A stretch of DNA of 64,000 nucleotides from an uncultured Halieaceae bacterium (lineage in GTDB: Bacteria; Pseudomonadota; Gammaproteobacteria; Pseudomonadales; Halieaceae), in the NCBI GenBank assembly GCA_938074045.1, contig CALJGI010000004.1, positions 124,001 to 188,000 of the forward strand, in the 5' to 3' direction. Positions 28,424-39,060 of this stretch are shown in pieces; position 1 is the first letter of the stretch, and every line of letters begins with the position of its first letter. Made by a program: the position numbers and the translations under genes. The notes under the pieces are model-generated. The model had not been told where the DNA came from and ran no database searches. It saw only the letters and a list, made by a program, of their open reading frames with translations.

Positions 28424-30172
28424 ATGCAAACCGCGGCGGCAATAAAAAATAATGAGATGCCCGACGCTCTACTGAATCAGTCAGGCGAGGCCTTGGGCGT
28501 TGCCCAGGTCACGGCCGACCACACTCCAACCTATTGGGTCGCTGCCAAGGATCTGCATCAGGTCATGCGTGGTCTGAAACCCCAATTCCCCATGCTTTAC
28601 GATCTGTTCGGCATTGACGAGCGCCATCGCACCCAGCGGCCAGGGCAACCCGCGGCAGATTTTTCCGTGGTGTACCACCTGCTGTCATTTACCGACAAAG
28701 GTGATATCCGCATCAAGGTGGCCCTCATTGAACCCGGCAGCGTTCCCACCCTGGTGGACTTGTGGCCAGCCGCCAACTGGTACGAGCGCGAAGCCTGGGA
28801 CATGTTCGGCATCATCTTTGATGGGCATCCCAATCTACGGCGCATACTATTGCCCCCGCTGTGGGAAGGCCACGCACTGCGCAAGGAACACCCTGCGCGG
28901 GCCACGGAAATGGAACCCTTCGCCATGAGCGAGGAGTTACTGGACGCCGAGCAGGAAGCACTGCTGTTTAAGCCCGAGGAATGGGGCATGGCTCGCGAGA
29001 GCGACGAAACCGAATTTATGTTTCTCAATCTGGGTCCCAATCATCCCTCGGTACACGGCGTGTTTCGCATCGCCCTGCAACTGGATGGTGAGGTGGTCGT
29101 GGATGCGGTGCCCGACATCGGGTACCACCACCGGGGCGCGGAGAAGATGGGGGAACGCCAGACCTGGCATTCCTATATTCCCTACACGGACAGGATCGAT
29201 TACCTGGGTGGGGTCATGAACAACCTGCCCTACGTCATGGCCATTGAACAAATGGCTGGTATCGAGGTACCGGATCGCGCCAAGGTTATAAGGATCATGC
29301 TCTCGGAGCTGTTCCGTATATCCAGCCACCTGGTGTTTTACGGTACTTTCGCCCAGGACGTAGGACAAATGTCCCCGGTGTTTTACATGTTTGCTGACCG
29401 CGAGCGGCTGTTCGGCATCATAGAGGCCATTACCGGTGGCCGCATGCATCCCGCCTGGTTCCGCATAGGTGGCGTTGCACAGGACCTGCCGGTGGGTTGG
29501 GACCGGATGGTGCGTGAATTCATCGATGCGATGCCGGCCAGACTGGACCACTACGACAAGATGGCCATGCAGAACAGCATTCTCAAGCAGCGTACCGTCG
29601 GCATAGGCAAGTACAACACGCGGGAAGCCATAGAGTGGGGGGTCACCGGACCGGGCCTGCGCGCCACCGGAATGGAGTGGGATTTGCGCAAGGCACGGCC
29701 CTATGGCGGCTACGACCAGTTCGATTTCGAGGTACCGACAGCCCAGGGCGGGGATTGCTACGACCGCGCGGTGGTGCGCATCGAAGAAATTCGTCAGAGT
29801 CTGAAAATCATTCGCCAATGTGTCGACAATATGCCGGAGGGGCCCTACAAGAGTGAACATCGCTTAACCACACCACCACCAAAAGATCGCACCCTGCAGG
29901 ACATCGAAACCCTGATTCATCACTTTCTGAATGTCAGCTGGGGGCCGGTGATACCTGCCGGCGAAAGTGCATGCATGGTGGAGGCAACCAAGGGCCTGAA
30001 CAGTTACCACCTTGTGAGCGACGGCGGGACCACCTCCTACCGGACCCGCATCAGAACACCCTCTTTTCCACATCTGCAGATGATACCGCTGATTAGCCGG
30101 GGACTGATGATTCCAGACCTGATCGCCATCATCGCCAGCATTGATTTCGTAATGGCGGACGTCGATCGATGA
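28424..30172 (+). CDS. nuoCD: NADH-quinone oxidoreductase fused subunits C/D
   Basis: 582 residues. Residues to about 190 are NuoC ([37 protein letters not shown]); from about 195 onward NuoD ([40 protein letters not shown]), ending in the quinone-site region [19 protein letters not shown]. The C-D fusion is the form found in E. coli and Pseudomonas. Forms the quinone-binding floor with NuoB. nuoE overlaps its stop by ATGA. Confidence 0.97.
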   Translation: MQTAAAIKNNEMPDALLNQSGEALGVAQVTADHTPTYWVAAKDLHQVMRGLKPQFPMLYDLFGIDERHRTQRPGQPAADFSVVYHLLSFTDKGDIRIKVALIEPGSVPTLVDLWPAANWYEREAWDMFGIIFDGHPNLRRILLPPLWEGHALRKEHPARATEMEPFAMSEELLDAEQEALLFKPEEWGMARESDETEFMFLNLGPNHPSVHGVFRIALQLDGEVVVDAVPDIGYHHRGAEKMGERQTWHSYIPYTDRIDYLGGVMNNLPYVMAIEQMAGIEVPDRAKVIRIMLSELFRISSHLVFYGTFAQDVGQMSPVFYMFADRERLFGIIEAITGGRMHPAWFRIGGVAQDLPVGWDRMVREFIDAMPARLDHYDKMAMQNSILKQRTVGIGKYNTREAIEWGVTGPGLRATGMEWDLRKARPYGGYDQFDFEVPTAQGGDCYDRAVVRIEEIRQSLKIIRQCVDNMPEGPYKSEHRLTTPPPKDRTLQDIETLIHHFLNVSWGPVIPAGESACMVEATKGLNSYHLVSDGGTTSYRTRIRTPSFPHLQMIPLISRGLMIPDLIAIIASIDFVMADVDR

Positions 30173-30672
30173 GCGCGCTGATCAACGCCTTGTCGACCCG
30201 GGAGCTGGCGGAGATCGATGACGAGATCTCCCACGCACCCTACCGCTCCGCTGTCGCCATCGACGCGCTAAAAATTGTGCAGGCACACCGGGGCTGGGTC
30301 TCAGATGAGAGTATCAAGGCACTTGCCACCTATCTCGAGATGTCCGCTGCCGAACTGGACAGCATCGCTACCTTTTACAACCTTATTTATCGACGCCCGG
30401 TTGGCGACAAGGTCATTCTTTTCTGTGACAGCGTCAGCTGCTGGATTCGCGGTTGCGCAAAGCTGGAGCAGCACATCGGTGATCGATTGGGCATCAAGCG
30501 CGGTGAAACCACCGCAGACAACCGGTATACCCTGCTACCCGTGCCCTGTCTGGGCGCTTGCGACAAGGCTCCGGTGATGATGGTGGGAGACGATCTGCAC
30601 GAAAATCTCACCGCTGATTCCATCGATGCGATTCTGGCTGACGACTCCACGAGCAGAGGTGAGCATGACTGA
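30169..30672 (+). CDS. nuoE: NADH-quinone oxidoreductase subunit E
   Basis: 167 residues. Thioredoxin-like [2Fe-2S] subunit holding cluster N1a; ligands Cys86 and Cys91 ([11 protein letters not shown]) and Cys127 and Cys131 ([10 protein letters not shown]). N-terminal helical bundle. Overlaps nuoD at its start by 4 bases and nuoF at its end by 8 bases. Part of the NADH-oxidising module with NuoF and NuoG. Confidence 0.96.
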   Translation: MSALINALSTRELAEIDDEISHAPYRSAVAIDALKIVQAHRGWVSDESIKALATYLEMSAAELDSIATFYNLIYRRPVGDKVILFCDSVSCWIRGCAKLEQHIGDRLGIKRGETTADNRYTLLPVPCLGACDKAPVMMVGDDLHENLTADSIDAILADDSTSRGEHD

Positions 30673-31963
30673 TCGGGGGCTGACACATCCGCTGACACGC
30701 AATGTCCACCAGGACAAACGGGTTACTGATCTGGCGGCCTATGAGGCCAATGGTGGTTACCGTGGACTGCGCAAGGCTGTCGAGATGACTCCGGCAGATT
30801 GCCTGCAGGTGGTGAAGGATTCGAATCTGCGTGGACGGGGAGGAGCAGGTTTCCCCACTGGTATGAAGTGGAGCTTTGTGCCCATGGACAACGCACCACC
30901 GGGACACAAATACCTGATCGCCAATGCCGATGAGATGGAACCTGGCACCTTCAAGGATCGACTACTGATGGAATGCGATCCCCATCAGCTGGTAGAGGGG
31001 ATGATATGTTCCGCCTACACCATTCAAGCTGATATCGCCTACATATTCCTGCGTGGCGAGTACATTAAATCAGCGCAGACACTATCTGACGCATTGCGAG
31101 AGGCCTATGCTGCGGGTTACCTGGGCAAGAATATTCTGGGTACTGATTACTCGCTGGAGCTGTACCTGCACACCAGCGCCGGACGCTACATTTGCGGCGA
31201 AGAAACCGCTCTCATTTCATCGCTGGAAGGTAAGCGGGCCAACCCGCGGGCCAAACCACCCTTCCCCCAGGTGAGCGGTCTCTGGGGCCGCCCCACCATC
31301 GTCAACAACGTTGAGACGCTGTGTAATATCTGCCACATCCTCGACCGCGGCGCCGACTGGTTTCAGCAGCTGGGACATGGAGAAGATGCTGGCACCAAAA
31401 TGTATGGCGTCAGTGGCAATGTCGTTAACCCGGGGTGCTGGGAGCTACCCATTGGCACTACCGTTCGAGAAATTCTGGAGGAACATGCGGGTGGCATGCT
31501 TCCAGGCTACAAAATGCGTGGGTTTTTACCCGGTGGAGGCTCGACGGATTTTCTTACAGAAGAGCACCTGGATCTCGCCATGGATTATAGCACCATTGGC
31601 AAAGCCGGCAGTCGGATGGGCACCGGTACCATGATCATCCTGGATGACCAGACCTGTCCAGTGGGTATGGTCAAAAACCTGATCGAGTTTTTTGCCCATG
31701 AATCCTGCGGCTTCTGCACACCTTGCCGGGACGGCCTTCCCTGGACGCGGGATGTACTTGAGGAAATTGAAGCTGGAAGGGGGCGCGAGGAGGACATGGG
31801 TATCCTCAACCACCAGGTGGCCTTTATTGGCGCCATTGGTAATACACACTGCGCGCTGGCGCCGGGGGCGATGGAGCCGCTGCAGAGTGCACTGAAATAT
31901 TTCCCGGAAGATTTTGAGCGACACATAGCGGGGCAAAGCTGCCCCTATTGTGACGCTGGGTAG
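30665..31963 (+). CDS. nuoF: NADH-quinone oxidoreductase subunit F
   Basis: 432 residues from the ATG at 30665, inside the nuoE end (the frame is open from 30626, but without similarity). NADH and FMN binding subunit: RGRGGAGFPTGMKW glycine loop, NADEMEPGTFKDR, then RYICGEETALISSLEGKR. The N3 cluster motif SCGFCTPCRDG is followed by the distal Cys in NTHCALAPGA. Entry point of electrons from NADH. Confidence 0.97.
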   Translation: MTDRGLTHPLTRNVHQDKRVTDLAAYEANGGYRGLRKAVEMTPADCLQVVKDSNLRGRGGAGFPTGMKWSFVPMDNAPPGHKYLIANADEMEPGTFKDRLLMECDPHQLVEGMICSAYTIQADIAYIFLRGEYIKSAQTLSDALREAYAAGYLGKNILGTDYSLELYLHTSAGRYICGEETALISSLEGKRANPRAKPPFPQVSGLWGRPTIVNNVETLCNICHILDRGADWFQQLGHGEDAGTKMYGVSGNVVNPGCWELPIGTTVREILEEHAGGMLPGYKMRGFLPGGGSTDFLTEEHLDLAMDYSTIGKAGSRMGTGTMIILDDQTCPVGMVKNLIEFFAHESCGFCTPCRDGLPWTRDVLEEIEAGRGREEDMGILNHQVAFIGAIGNTHCALAPGAMEPLQSALKYFPEDFERHIAGQSCPYCDAG

Positions 31964-31973
31964 AGGTCAAGGC

Positions 31974-34739
31974 ATGCCGACGATATATATTGACGGACAG
32001 GCACATGAAGTGAGCGAGGGGGATAATTTGCTTCAAGCCGCGCTCGGTCTCGGCCTGGACCTCCCCTACTTTTGTTGGCACCCCGCGATGGGTTCCATCG
32101 GCGCCTGCCGGCAGTGCGCTGTGCTGCAATATCAGGATGAGGATGACACACGAGGTCGCATCGTTATGGGCTGCATGACGCCGGTGACGGAGGGGGCGCG
32201 CTTTTCCCTGGCCGCCGACCGGGCGCAGGCGTTTCGTGAAGACATCATCGAATCATTGATGCTTAATCACCCCCACGATTGTCCGGTCTGCGCCGAGGGC
32301 GGTGAATGTCACCTGCAGGACATGACGGTGATGGTGGGTCATCGCGACCGAGAATATCAGGGTCGCAAGAACACACACCGAAACCAGCACCTCGGGCCGC
32401 TCATACATCACGAGATGAATCGGTGCATCACCTGCTACCGCTGCACCCGATACTATCGGGACTATGCCGGGGGCACGGACCTGGCCGCCATGGCCTCCCA
32501 TGACCACGTCTACTTCGGACGCCATGAAGAGGGTGTGCTGGAGAGCGAATTTGCCGGCAACCTGGTTGAGGTTTGCCCCACCGGTGTATTCACCGATAAA
32601 AGTCTGGTGCACGACTACACCCGCAAGTGGGATCTGCAGTCTGCACCTTCGGTCTGCACCGCCTGCAGCGTGGGCTGTAACATCATGCCCGGTGAACGCT
32701 ATGGCAAGCTGAAGCGGATACACAACCGCTTCAACCATGACGTGAACGGCTATTTTCTCTGCGACCGCGGTCGCTTCGGCGGTCATTTCGTCAATAGCGA
32801 AGACCGTATTCCGGCAGTGGGCAAACGGGACGGCGACGGTCGCTTCAGCGCTGTAGACGCGGATTCCGCGGTTTCATCCATCGCCGCACTACTTAGACAG
32901 GGTAAAACCATCGGCATCGGCTCACCTCGCAGTTCGGTTGAAGCCAACTATCTGCTGCGGGAGCTGGTGGGTGCCGAAAACTATTGCACCGGCATGTCCG
33001 CCCAGGAAGGGGCGCTGGTTCAGCATGCGCTTCAACAGCTGGAACAGAGTCAGGCGCTGGTGCCATCCATCCGCGCAATGGAATCCGCCGATGCGGTACT
33101 GGTGCTGGGCGAGGATGTGACCAATACCGCACCGCGCATAGCATTGGCACTGCGCCAATCAGTGCGCAACAAGGCCTATGCGATGGCCGCCGACCTGCGA
33201 CTGGAGGCCTGGCAGGACGCCGCCATTCGCAACCTGGCGCAGGACCAGCGCAGTCCCCTCTCCGTATTGAGTGTCGCCGCGACCCGCCTTGATGATGTCG
33301 CCAGCCACACTGCTCAATTGTGTCCCGATGACATCGCCAGGGTCGGATTTGCCATCGCAGCAGAGCTGGAAGGCGCTTTGCCCGCCGTTGATCTGGGTGC
33401 TGAGTTGGCAGAGCTGGCGAAAACTATCGCCGACACACTACGTTCTGCCGACATACCGCTGGTAGTATCGGGCACTGGCTGTGGACACAGCGGCATTCTG
33501 GATGCTTCTGCTGCGATTGCACGTGCACTCACCGGTCCAGACCGCCCTGCGCAACTCAGCTTTTGCCTGGCGGAATGCAACTCCCTGGGTGCGGCCCTGG
33601 TAGCCGACGGCGCAGGTATGGGGCTGGAGGAAGTACTCGAACTGGCCGCGCAGGATGGCATCGACAATCTGCTGATTCTCGAGAACGATCTGTTTCGACG
33701 CACCTCCTGCAGCAAAGCTGACAGCCTTTTTCAGGCCGCTGGCAATGTGGTCCTGCTGGATACGTTGACGACCCCCACCTGTGACAATGCTGACTGGGTC
33801 TTGCCAACATCGAGCTTTGCCGAAACCGAGGGCACGCTGATCAGCCAGGAAGGACGCGCCCAGCGCCATTTCCCTGTTTTCAACAGCGTCGCTCCAATCC
33901 GGGAAAACTGGCGCTGGTTACTGGATATCGGTCATTGCGCCGAAGTAGCCACCTGCAAATCCATGGTGCACTTTGACGATGTAACCACCAGCTGTGCCAA
34001 CACGATCAAAACGCTGTTCGGCATCTGCGCCGCCGCTCCGGCCGCCTCTTCGGTTCCGGCGGCAGACAAGGTACCGCGTCAGACCCACCGCTTCAGCGGA
34101 CGCACCGCCATGCGCGCCAATATCTCCGTACATGAACCGCGTCAGCCAACCGACGAGGAGTCTCCCCTCAGTTTCACCATGGAGGGTCACTCCGCCGAAC
34201 ACAACGGTGCGCTACTGCCCTATGTCTGGTCGCCAGGCTGGAATTCGAATCAGTCCTTGCACAAGTATCAGTCAGCAGTGGGAGGCGCACTGCAGGGGGG
34301 CACGGCGGGAACCCGGCTTATTGAACCAGGCGACATTGATGCTGCTCAGGAATCCAGTGGATCCACTGCACCGGCCCTGAATGCCGGCGAATATCGACTG
34401 GTCCCACTTTATCGCATATTTGGCAGCGAAGAAATGAGCGTACGTGCACCCGCGGTGGCTCAGCTCTGCCGACCCGCAGGCCTTGAAATGCCAGCCAGCG
34501 TCGCTGCCGAACTGGGAGTAAGCAATGGTGATGGCGTTACACTGACCGCGACCACAGGCAATGTAGACCTGGAGGTGACGATCAATGATTCGCTGGCGGC
34601 AAATTGCGTCGGCTACAGCCATGGTGTCAGCGGTACCGGCGGATTGGTGCCAGGTAGTGCAACCAAGCTTTGCCGGGCAGAAAACTGGCAGCGTGCACCC
34701 GAGCTCATCGGCACAGATCGCGGGGCGACCACAGCATGA
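31974..34739 (+). CDS. nuoG: NADH-quinone oxidoreductase subunit G
   Basis: 921 residues from the ATG at 31974. N-terminal ferredoxin domain (FCWHPAMGSIGACRQC), then the N5/N4 region (CPVCAEGGECHLQDM, CITCYRCTRYYRDYAGG, VEVCPTGVFTDK). The extra N7 motif CTACSVGC, with the fourth Cys 27 residues on (FLCDRGRF), is complete. The remainder is a molybdopterin-oxidoreductase-like domain, less conserved. nuoH overlaps its stop by ATGA. Confidence 0.96.
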   Translation: MPTIYIDGQAHEVSEGDNLLQAALGLGLDLPYFCWHPAMGSIGACRQCAVLQYQDEDDTRGRIVMGCMTPVTEGARFSLAADRAQAFREDIIESLMLNHPHDCPVCAEGGECHLQDMTVMVGHRDREYQGRKNTHRNQHLGPLIHHEMNRCITCYRCTRYYRDYAGGTDLAAMASHDHVYFGRHEEGVLESEFAGNLVEVCPTGVFTDKSLVHDYTRKWDLQSAPSVCTACSVGCNIMPGERYGKLKRIHNRFNHDVNGYFLCDRGRFGGHFVNSEDRIPAVGKRDGDGRFSAVDADSAVSSIAALLRQGKTIGIGSPRSSVEANYLLRELVGAENYCTGMSAQEGALVQHALQQLEQSQALVPSIRAMESADAVLVLGEDVTNTAPRIALALRQSVRNKAYAMAADLRLEAWQDAAIRNLAQDQRSPLSVLSVAATRLDDVASHTAQLCPDDIARVGFAIAAELEGALPAVDLGAELAELAKTIADTLRSADIPLVVSGTGCGHSGILDASAAIARALTGPDRPAQLSFCLAECNSLGAALVADGAGMGLEEVLELAAQDGIDNLLILENDLFRRTSCSKADSLFQAAGNVVLLDTLTTPTCDNADWVLPTSSFAETEGTLISQEGRAQRHFPVFNSVAPIRENWRWLLDIGHCAEVATCKSMVHFDDVTTSCANTIKTLFGICAAAPAASSVPAADKVPRQTHRFSGRTAMRANISVHEPRQPTDEESPLSFTMEGHSAEHNGALLPYVWSPGWNSNQSLHKYQSAVGGALQGGTAGTRLIEPGDIDAAQESSGSTAPALNAGEYRLVPLYRIFGSEEMSVRAPAVAQLCRPAGLEMPASVAAELGVSNGDGVTLTATTGNVDLEVTINDSLAANCVGYSHGVSGTGGLVPGSATKLCRAENWQRAPELIGTDRGATTA

Positions 34740-35692
34740 GCGTTGGCGCGACCATAGTATTTTCTCTGGTATTGCTGCTGGCCATCGTCGGTGGTGCTGC
34801 GGTACTGACCTGGTTTGAGCGACGACTGCTGGGCATCTGGCAGGATCGCTACGGACCCAACCGCCTTGGACCCTTCGGGATTCTCCAGGTGCTGGCGGAC
34901 ATGCTGAAGCTACTTACCAAGCATGACTGGGTGCCACCATTTTCTGACAAGGTTGTTTTTATCTTTGCCCCCACAGCCATTGTGGTGGCCATGATGCTGG
35001 GTTTTGCGGTCGTCCCCTTTTCTCCGGAACTCTATATTCTCGACATCAACATCGGACTACTCTTTTTCCTGGGTATGACGTCACTGGCCGTCTATTCCGT
35101 GCTTTTGGGCGGCCTGGCCTCCAATAACAAATACGCGCTGCTTGGTGGGCTGCGCTCTGCCGCCCAGATGGTAAGTTATGAAGTGTTCATGGGCCTGTCG
35201 CTGATGGGCGTGGTCATGCTCACTGGCAGCTTCAGTCTCCGGGATATTGTCGAAGCGCAGCGCGACGGGTGGTACTGCATACCCCAGGCGCTGGGGTTAT
35301 ACGTTTTTATTATCGCCGGCATAGCGGAGAGCCATCGCCTTCCCTTCGATCTTCCCGAAGCGGAGCACGAGCTGACAGCGGGTTTTCACACCGAATACGG
35401 CGGCATGAAGTTCACCATGTTTATGCTGGGCGAATACTGTGGATTGATCCTGCTGTCCTGCATGATTACCACGCTGTTCTTCGGTGGCTGGCTGGGTCCG
35501 GTACTGCCACCGATCGTCTGGTTCTGCCTGAAAACCTTTTTCTTCATCTGCTTTTTTATTCTGTTGCGGGCAGCCATTCCACGGCCGCGCTATGATCAAC
35601 TTATGTCGCTGGGCTGGAAGGTCATGCTCCCATTGACCCTCATCAATTTAGTCGCCACCGGTGCGATCGCACTATGGATGCAGGGGGCTTAG
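34736..35692 (+). CDS. nuoH: NADH-quinone oxidoreductase subunit H
   Basis: 318 residues from the ATG at 34736. Eight or so membrane helices. Signatures include [27 protein letters not shown] near the start, [14 protein letters not shown] and the acidic loop [27 protein letters not shown], which line the quinone tunnel. Connects the peripheral arm to the membrane arm. Confidence 0.97.
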   Translation: MSVGATIVFSLVLLLAIVGGAAVLTWFERRLLGIWQDRYGPNRLGPFGILQVLADMLKLLTKHDWVPPFSDKVVFIFAPTAIVVAMMLGFAVVPFSPELYILDINIGLLFFLGMTSLAVYSVLLGGLASNNKYALLGGLRSAAQMVSYEVFMGLSLMGVVMLTGSFSLRDIVEAQRDGWYCIPQALGLYVFIIAGIAESHRLPFDLPEAEHELTAGFHTEYGGMKFTMFMLGEYCGLILLSCMITTLFFGGWLGPVLPPIVWFCLKTFFFICFFILLRAAIPRPRYDQLMSLGWKVMLPLTLINLVATGAIALWMQGA

Positions 35693-35696
35693 CGCT

Positions 35697-36224
35697 ATGT
35701 ACGAGTCGTTCATCAGTCAATTGCGCACCATCTGGCAGGTTTTGTTGCACAGCTTCACCAAGGCGGAAACGGTGCAGTATCCGGAAGAGCAGCCCTATCT
35801 CGCGCCCCGTTACCGCGGTCGCATTGTGCTGACCCGGGATCCAGACGGTGACGAGCGCTGTGTGGCGTGCAATTTATGTGCCGTCGCCTGCCCCCCCGAT
35901 TGCATCGCACTGCAGCAGGGCGTGCGCGAAGACGGGCGTTGGTATCCAGAATTCTTCCGCATCAATTTCTCACGCTGCATTATGTGCGGCATGTGTGAAG
36001 AAGCCTGCCCGACCAACGCCATCCAGTTGACCCCTGATTTCGAGATGTGCGAATACGACAGGCAAAGCATGGTCTACGAAAAAGAGCACCTGCTGATTGA
36101 TGGTCCCGGTAAATATCACGACTACAATTTTTATCGCGTGTCCGGGCTGAAGATTGATGGCAAGGACAAAGGTGAGGCATTGAATGAAGCCGAACCGGTT
36201 GATGTGAAGAGTTTGCTGCCATGA
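35697..36224 (+). CDS. nuoI: NADH-quinone oxidoreductase subunit I
   Basis: 175 residues. Two [4Fe-4S] ferredoxin motifs for clusters N6a and N6b: [15 protein letters not shown] (Cys55, 58, 61, 65) and [14 protein letters not shown] (Cys94, 97, 100, 104). Starts 4 bases after nuoH. Followed by a 169-base gap that holds a palindromic repeat before nuoJ, the only real gap in the operon. Confidence 0.97.
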   Translation: MYESFISQLRTIWQVLLHSFTKAETVQYPEEQPYLAPRYRGRIVLTRDPDGDERCVACNLCAVACPPDCIALQQGVREDGRWYPEFFRINFSRCIMCGMCEEACPTNAIQLTPDFEMCEYDRQSMVYEKEHLLIDGPGKYHDYNFYRVSGLKIDGKDKGEALNEAEPVDVKSLLP

Positions 36225-36255
36225 GGTGTTACGCACTGAAATACGAAGCTGTGTT

Positions 36256-36349
36256 GGTGCATGGGCTTTCGGAAACCGTCGGCAGCATGGACGCTGCCGT
36301 CGAGCTTACAGGGACGTATTCACAGCGTGTTTCCGAAAGCCCATGCGCC
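36256..36349. repeat. 94-base palindromic repeat element between nuoI and nuoJ
   Basis: Outer arms of 21 bases (36256-36276, core CATGGGCTTTCGGAAAC; and 36329-36349) are complementary at 20 of 21 positions. Inside is a second hairpin, CGGCAGC (36280-36286) / GCTGCCG (36293-36299), then ACAGGGACGTATTCACAGC. It encodes nothing recognisable. The nested-stem form and intergenic site look like a REP- or MITE-type dispersed repeat. I saw no second copy in this window, so dispersal is inference. Confidence 0.75.
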
Positions 36350-36393
36350 GGCACAGCCTGCTGCGGACAACGCTTCTCTGGGGAGGGCACGCC

Positions 36394-36909
36394 ATGATTC
36401 CCTTTCTGTTCTATATGGCAGCGGCTATTGCCCTGGTATCGACGGTGCTGGCCCTGACCCGCTCCAACGCCGCCCACGCCTTGATCTACCTGATTATTTC
36501 CCTGCTGGCCGTCGCCGTGGTGTTTTTCCTGCTGGGTGCGCCCTTTGCCGCGGCACTGGAAATAGTGATCTACGCGGGAGCCATTATGGTGTTGTTTGTG
36601 TTCGTCATCATGATGCTCAACCTCGGTGAAGAGGGTGACCAGCGCGAACGCGGCTGGCTTGAGCCCGGCGTGTGGATTGTGCCAGCGATACTGGCAGCAG
36701 CACTGATGATTGAAACCGTTGCTGTCATCTCCATGACCGAGGGCATGACTTCAGGTGAGATGGTGAGCGCCAAGGCCGTGGGTATCAAGCTGTTTGGGCC
36801 CTATGTGCTGGCGGTCGAAATCGCCTCCATGCTGCTACTCGCCGGACTCGTTGGGGCCTACCACGTGGGTCGTCGACTCAGTGAGCGGCGTCGGGGAGGC
36901 ATTAGCTAA
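36394..36909 (+). CDS. nuoJ: NADH-quinone oxidoreductase subunit J
   Basis: 171 residues from the ATG at 36394, with a strong GGGGAGGG site 7 bases upstream. The frame is open back to 36226, but that stretch is the palindromic repeat and has no NuoJ similarity. Five membrane helices; [23 protein letters not shown] is the conserved third-helix segment. Stop and nuoK start share one base (TAATG). Confidence 0.95.
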   Translation: MIPFLFYMAAAIALVSTVLALTRSNAAHALIYLIISLLAVAVVFFLLGAPFAAALEIVIYAGAIMVLFVFVIMMLNLGEEGDQRERGWLEPGVWIVPAILAAALMIETVAVISMTEGMTSGEMVSAKAVGIKLFGPYVLAVEIASMLLLAGLVGAYHVGRRLSERRRGGIS

Positions 36910-37223
36910 TGGGTGGCCTCGTCGTGCCGTTGGAGCACGTTCTGCTGCTGGCCGGTCTGCTGTTTATTTGTGGCCTCACCGGGTTGATGATACGTCGCAA
37001 TGTCATCTTTATTCTCATGTCACTCGAGGTCATGTTGAACGCTGCTGCCCTGGCTTTCGTCGCCGCTGGGGCCTACTGGGGCGAACCTGATGGGCAGATA
37101 ATTTTCCTCCTGATTCTCGCCGTGGCTGCGGCGGAAGTCTCCGTTGGCCTCGGCCTGGTACTGCAGATTCAGCGTCGCTTCAAAACGCTGGATCTTGACC
37201 AAGCCAGCAGGATGGGGGGCTGA
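36909..37223 (+). CDS. nuoK: NADH-quinone oxidoreductase subunit K
   Basis: 104 residues, three membrane helices. Proton-channel carboxylates: Glu in [15 protein letters not shown] (helix 2) and Glu in [15 protein letters not shown] (helix 3). MrpC-like antiporter subunit of the membrane arm. Starts on the last base of the nuoJ stop. Confidence 0.95.
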   Translation: MGGLVVPLEHVLLLAGLLFICGLTGLMIRRNVIFILMSLEVMLNAAALAFVAAGAYWGEPDGQIIFLLILAVAAAEVSVGLGLVLQIQRRFKTLDLDQASRMGG

Positions 37224-37224
37224 T

Positions 37225-39060
37225 ATGTTGCAAAACACCGTGCTGATTCCGCTGTTGCCACTGCTGAGTGCGGTTATTCTGATTGCCACCGCAGGACGCT
37301 TACCCAAGCGCTTGGTCGCTACCCTGGGTGCCGGTTCTGTAGGTTTATCTGCCATTCTGGTGGCACAGCTCAGTATCGCCTGGCTGGATAACCCCGTGCC
37401 CTACTCTCTGCACCTCTGGACCTGGATGTCGGTGGGCGATTTCCAACCGGGTATTGCGTTCTACGTGGACGGTCTCACCGTGGTGATGATGTCTGTTATC
37501 ACCGGGGTCGGCTTTCTGATCCACCTGTATTCCACAGAATTCATGCAGGACGATGATGATTACAGTCGCTATTTCACCTATATGAACCTGTTTGTCGGCG
37601 CGATGCTGATACTGGTCCTGGCGGACAACCTGTTGCTGCTGTACCTGGGCTGGGAAGGGGTGGGGGTGTGCTCTTACCTGCTGGTTGGCTTCTGGTACAA
37701 GGATCCTGCCAATGGTGCAGCCGCTCGCAAGGCTTTCATTGTAACCCGCATTGGTGACACCGCCATGGCGCTGGGATTATTCCTGTTGTTCACAGAATTA
37801 CGCACCCTGGAAATCCAACAACTGGCGGCGGCGGCCAATCTGCAGTGGGAACCGGGCGGCAACTTGCCGATTCTTGCCTGTGCTCTGCTCCTGGGTGGTG
37901 CTGTGGGTAAATCAGCTCAGCTGCCGCTACACACATGGTTGCCGGACGCCATGGCCGGTCCAACGCCGGTCAGCGCACTGATACACGCTGCCACCATGGT
38001 TACCGCCGGCGTCTACCTGATAGCGCGCACACATGCCCTGTTTCTTATGGCACCCCCGGTGATGTTGGCCGTCGCGATCATAGGCGTGGCCACGCTGCTA
38101 TTGGCTGCATTCACGGCGTTGAACCAAACTGACATCAAACGCATTCTCGCCTACTCCACTATCAGCCAAATCGGTTACATGTTTCTCGCACTGGGCGTAG
38201 GCGCCTTCAGCGCCGGCATCTTCCATCTGATGACCCACGCTTTTTTCAAAGCGCTGCTCTTTCTGGCCGCCGGGGCAGTCATTCACTGCCTGCATCACGA
38301 ACACAATATTTTCCGCATGGGCGGTTTGCGCACCCGGTTACCAGTGGTCTTCTGGAGTTTCCTGATTGGATCTGCCGCGCTGGCAGCGCTGCCCTTCACT
38401 TCGGGCTGGTACAGCAAGGATGAGATTCTGCTGGCCACATGGACAATGCCCTGGGCCGGACCCTGGCTTTGGGCCGGAGGAATTCTGGGCGCCATTCTCA
38501 CCGCCCTGTACAGCTTCCGGCTGGTATTCATCGTATTCTGGGGTGAAGCCAAGACAGAGCCCGACCGGCAACCGGAATGGCGCATGGCGGGACCACTGGC
38601 CCTGCTATGCCTGCTGTCGGTGGTGGGCGGATTTATTGCTCAACCGCTGGATCAGGTATTTCCAGCTCACCAGCCTGAACACGCGACGGGTGCTGTGGCC
38701 TGGATAACCATGGGGATCGCCATCCTTGGCGTCATTGTGGCCTATCTCATTTACCTCAGCAAACAGTGGTCAGTAGAGGCTGGGCTGAATTCACCGGGCA
38801 TGAGCCGACTGCGGGAGTTCTGGTATTCCGGTTGGGGCATGGACCGCTTCTACGACAGCCTGTTCGTGTCGCCTTACAAAACACTGGCTCGCATCATGCG
38901 AAATGAGCCCATCGATCAACTTTACAACGGCATCGTGCAACTGAGCTTATGGCTGCACGGATGGCTCAGCGACCAGCAATCGGGGCAATTGCGGCGCTAC
39001 GCTGCCAGCATGGTGGTCGGGCTTATCCTGTTAGTGGCTGTTTTGGCGGGGGCGCGCTGA
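37225..39060 (+). CDS. nuoL: NADH-quinone oxidoreductase subunit L
   Basis: 611 residues from the ATG at 37225. Antiporter-like proton pump with about 16 membrane helices and the long lateral helix near the C-terminus. Motifs: LLLLYLGWEGVGVCSYLLVGFW with the key Glu, QLPLHTWLPDAMAGPTPVSALIHAATMV and LNQTDIKRILAYSTISQIGYM. nuoM shares one base with its stop. Confidence 0.97.
   Translation: MLQNTVLIPLLPLLSAVILIATAGRLPKRLVATLGAGSVGLSAILVAQLSIAWLDNPVPYSLHLWTWMSVGDFQPGIAFYVDGLTVVMMSVITGVGFLIHLYSTEFMQDDDDYSRYFTYMNLFVGAMLILVLADNLLLLYLGWEGVGVCSYLLVGFWYKDPANGAAARKAFIVTRIGDTAMALGLFLLFTELRTLEIQQLAAAANLQWEPGGNLPILACALLLGGAVGKSAQLPLHTWLPDAMAGPTPVSALIHAATMVTAGVYLIARTHALFLMAPPVMLAVAIIGVATLLLAAFTALNQTDIKRILAYSTISQIGYMFLALGVGAFSAGIFHLMTHAFFKALLFLAAGAVIHCLHHEHNIFRMGGLRTRLPVVFWSFLIGSAALAALPFTSGWYSKDEILLATWTMPWAGPWLWAGGILGAILTALYSFRLVFIVFWGEAKTEPDRQPEWRMAGPLALLCLLSVVGGFIAQPLDQVFPAHQPEHATGAVAWITMGIAILGVIVAYLIYLSKQWSVEAGLNSPGMSRLREFWYSGWGMDRFYDSLFVSPYKTLARIMRNEPIDQLYNGIVQLSLWLHGWLSDQQSGQLRRYAASMVVGLILLVAVLAGAR

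Noticed and set aside
28937-29860. 307-codon open frame on the minus strand inside nuoCD
   Set aside because: Lies fully antisense to a clear NuoCD gene and shows no recognisable protein motif; long shadows are common in GC-rich genes.
36226-36393. Upstream extension of nuoJ through the palindromic repeat
   Set aside because: The frame is open by chance; NuoJ similarity and a strong ribosome site both start at 36394.
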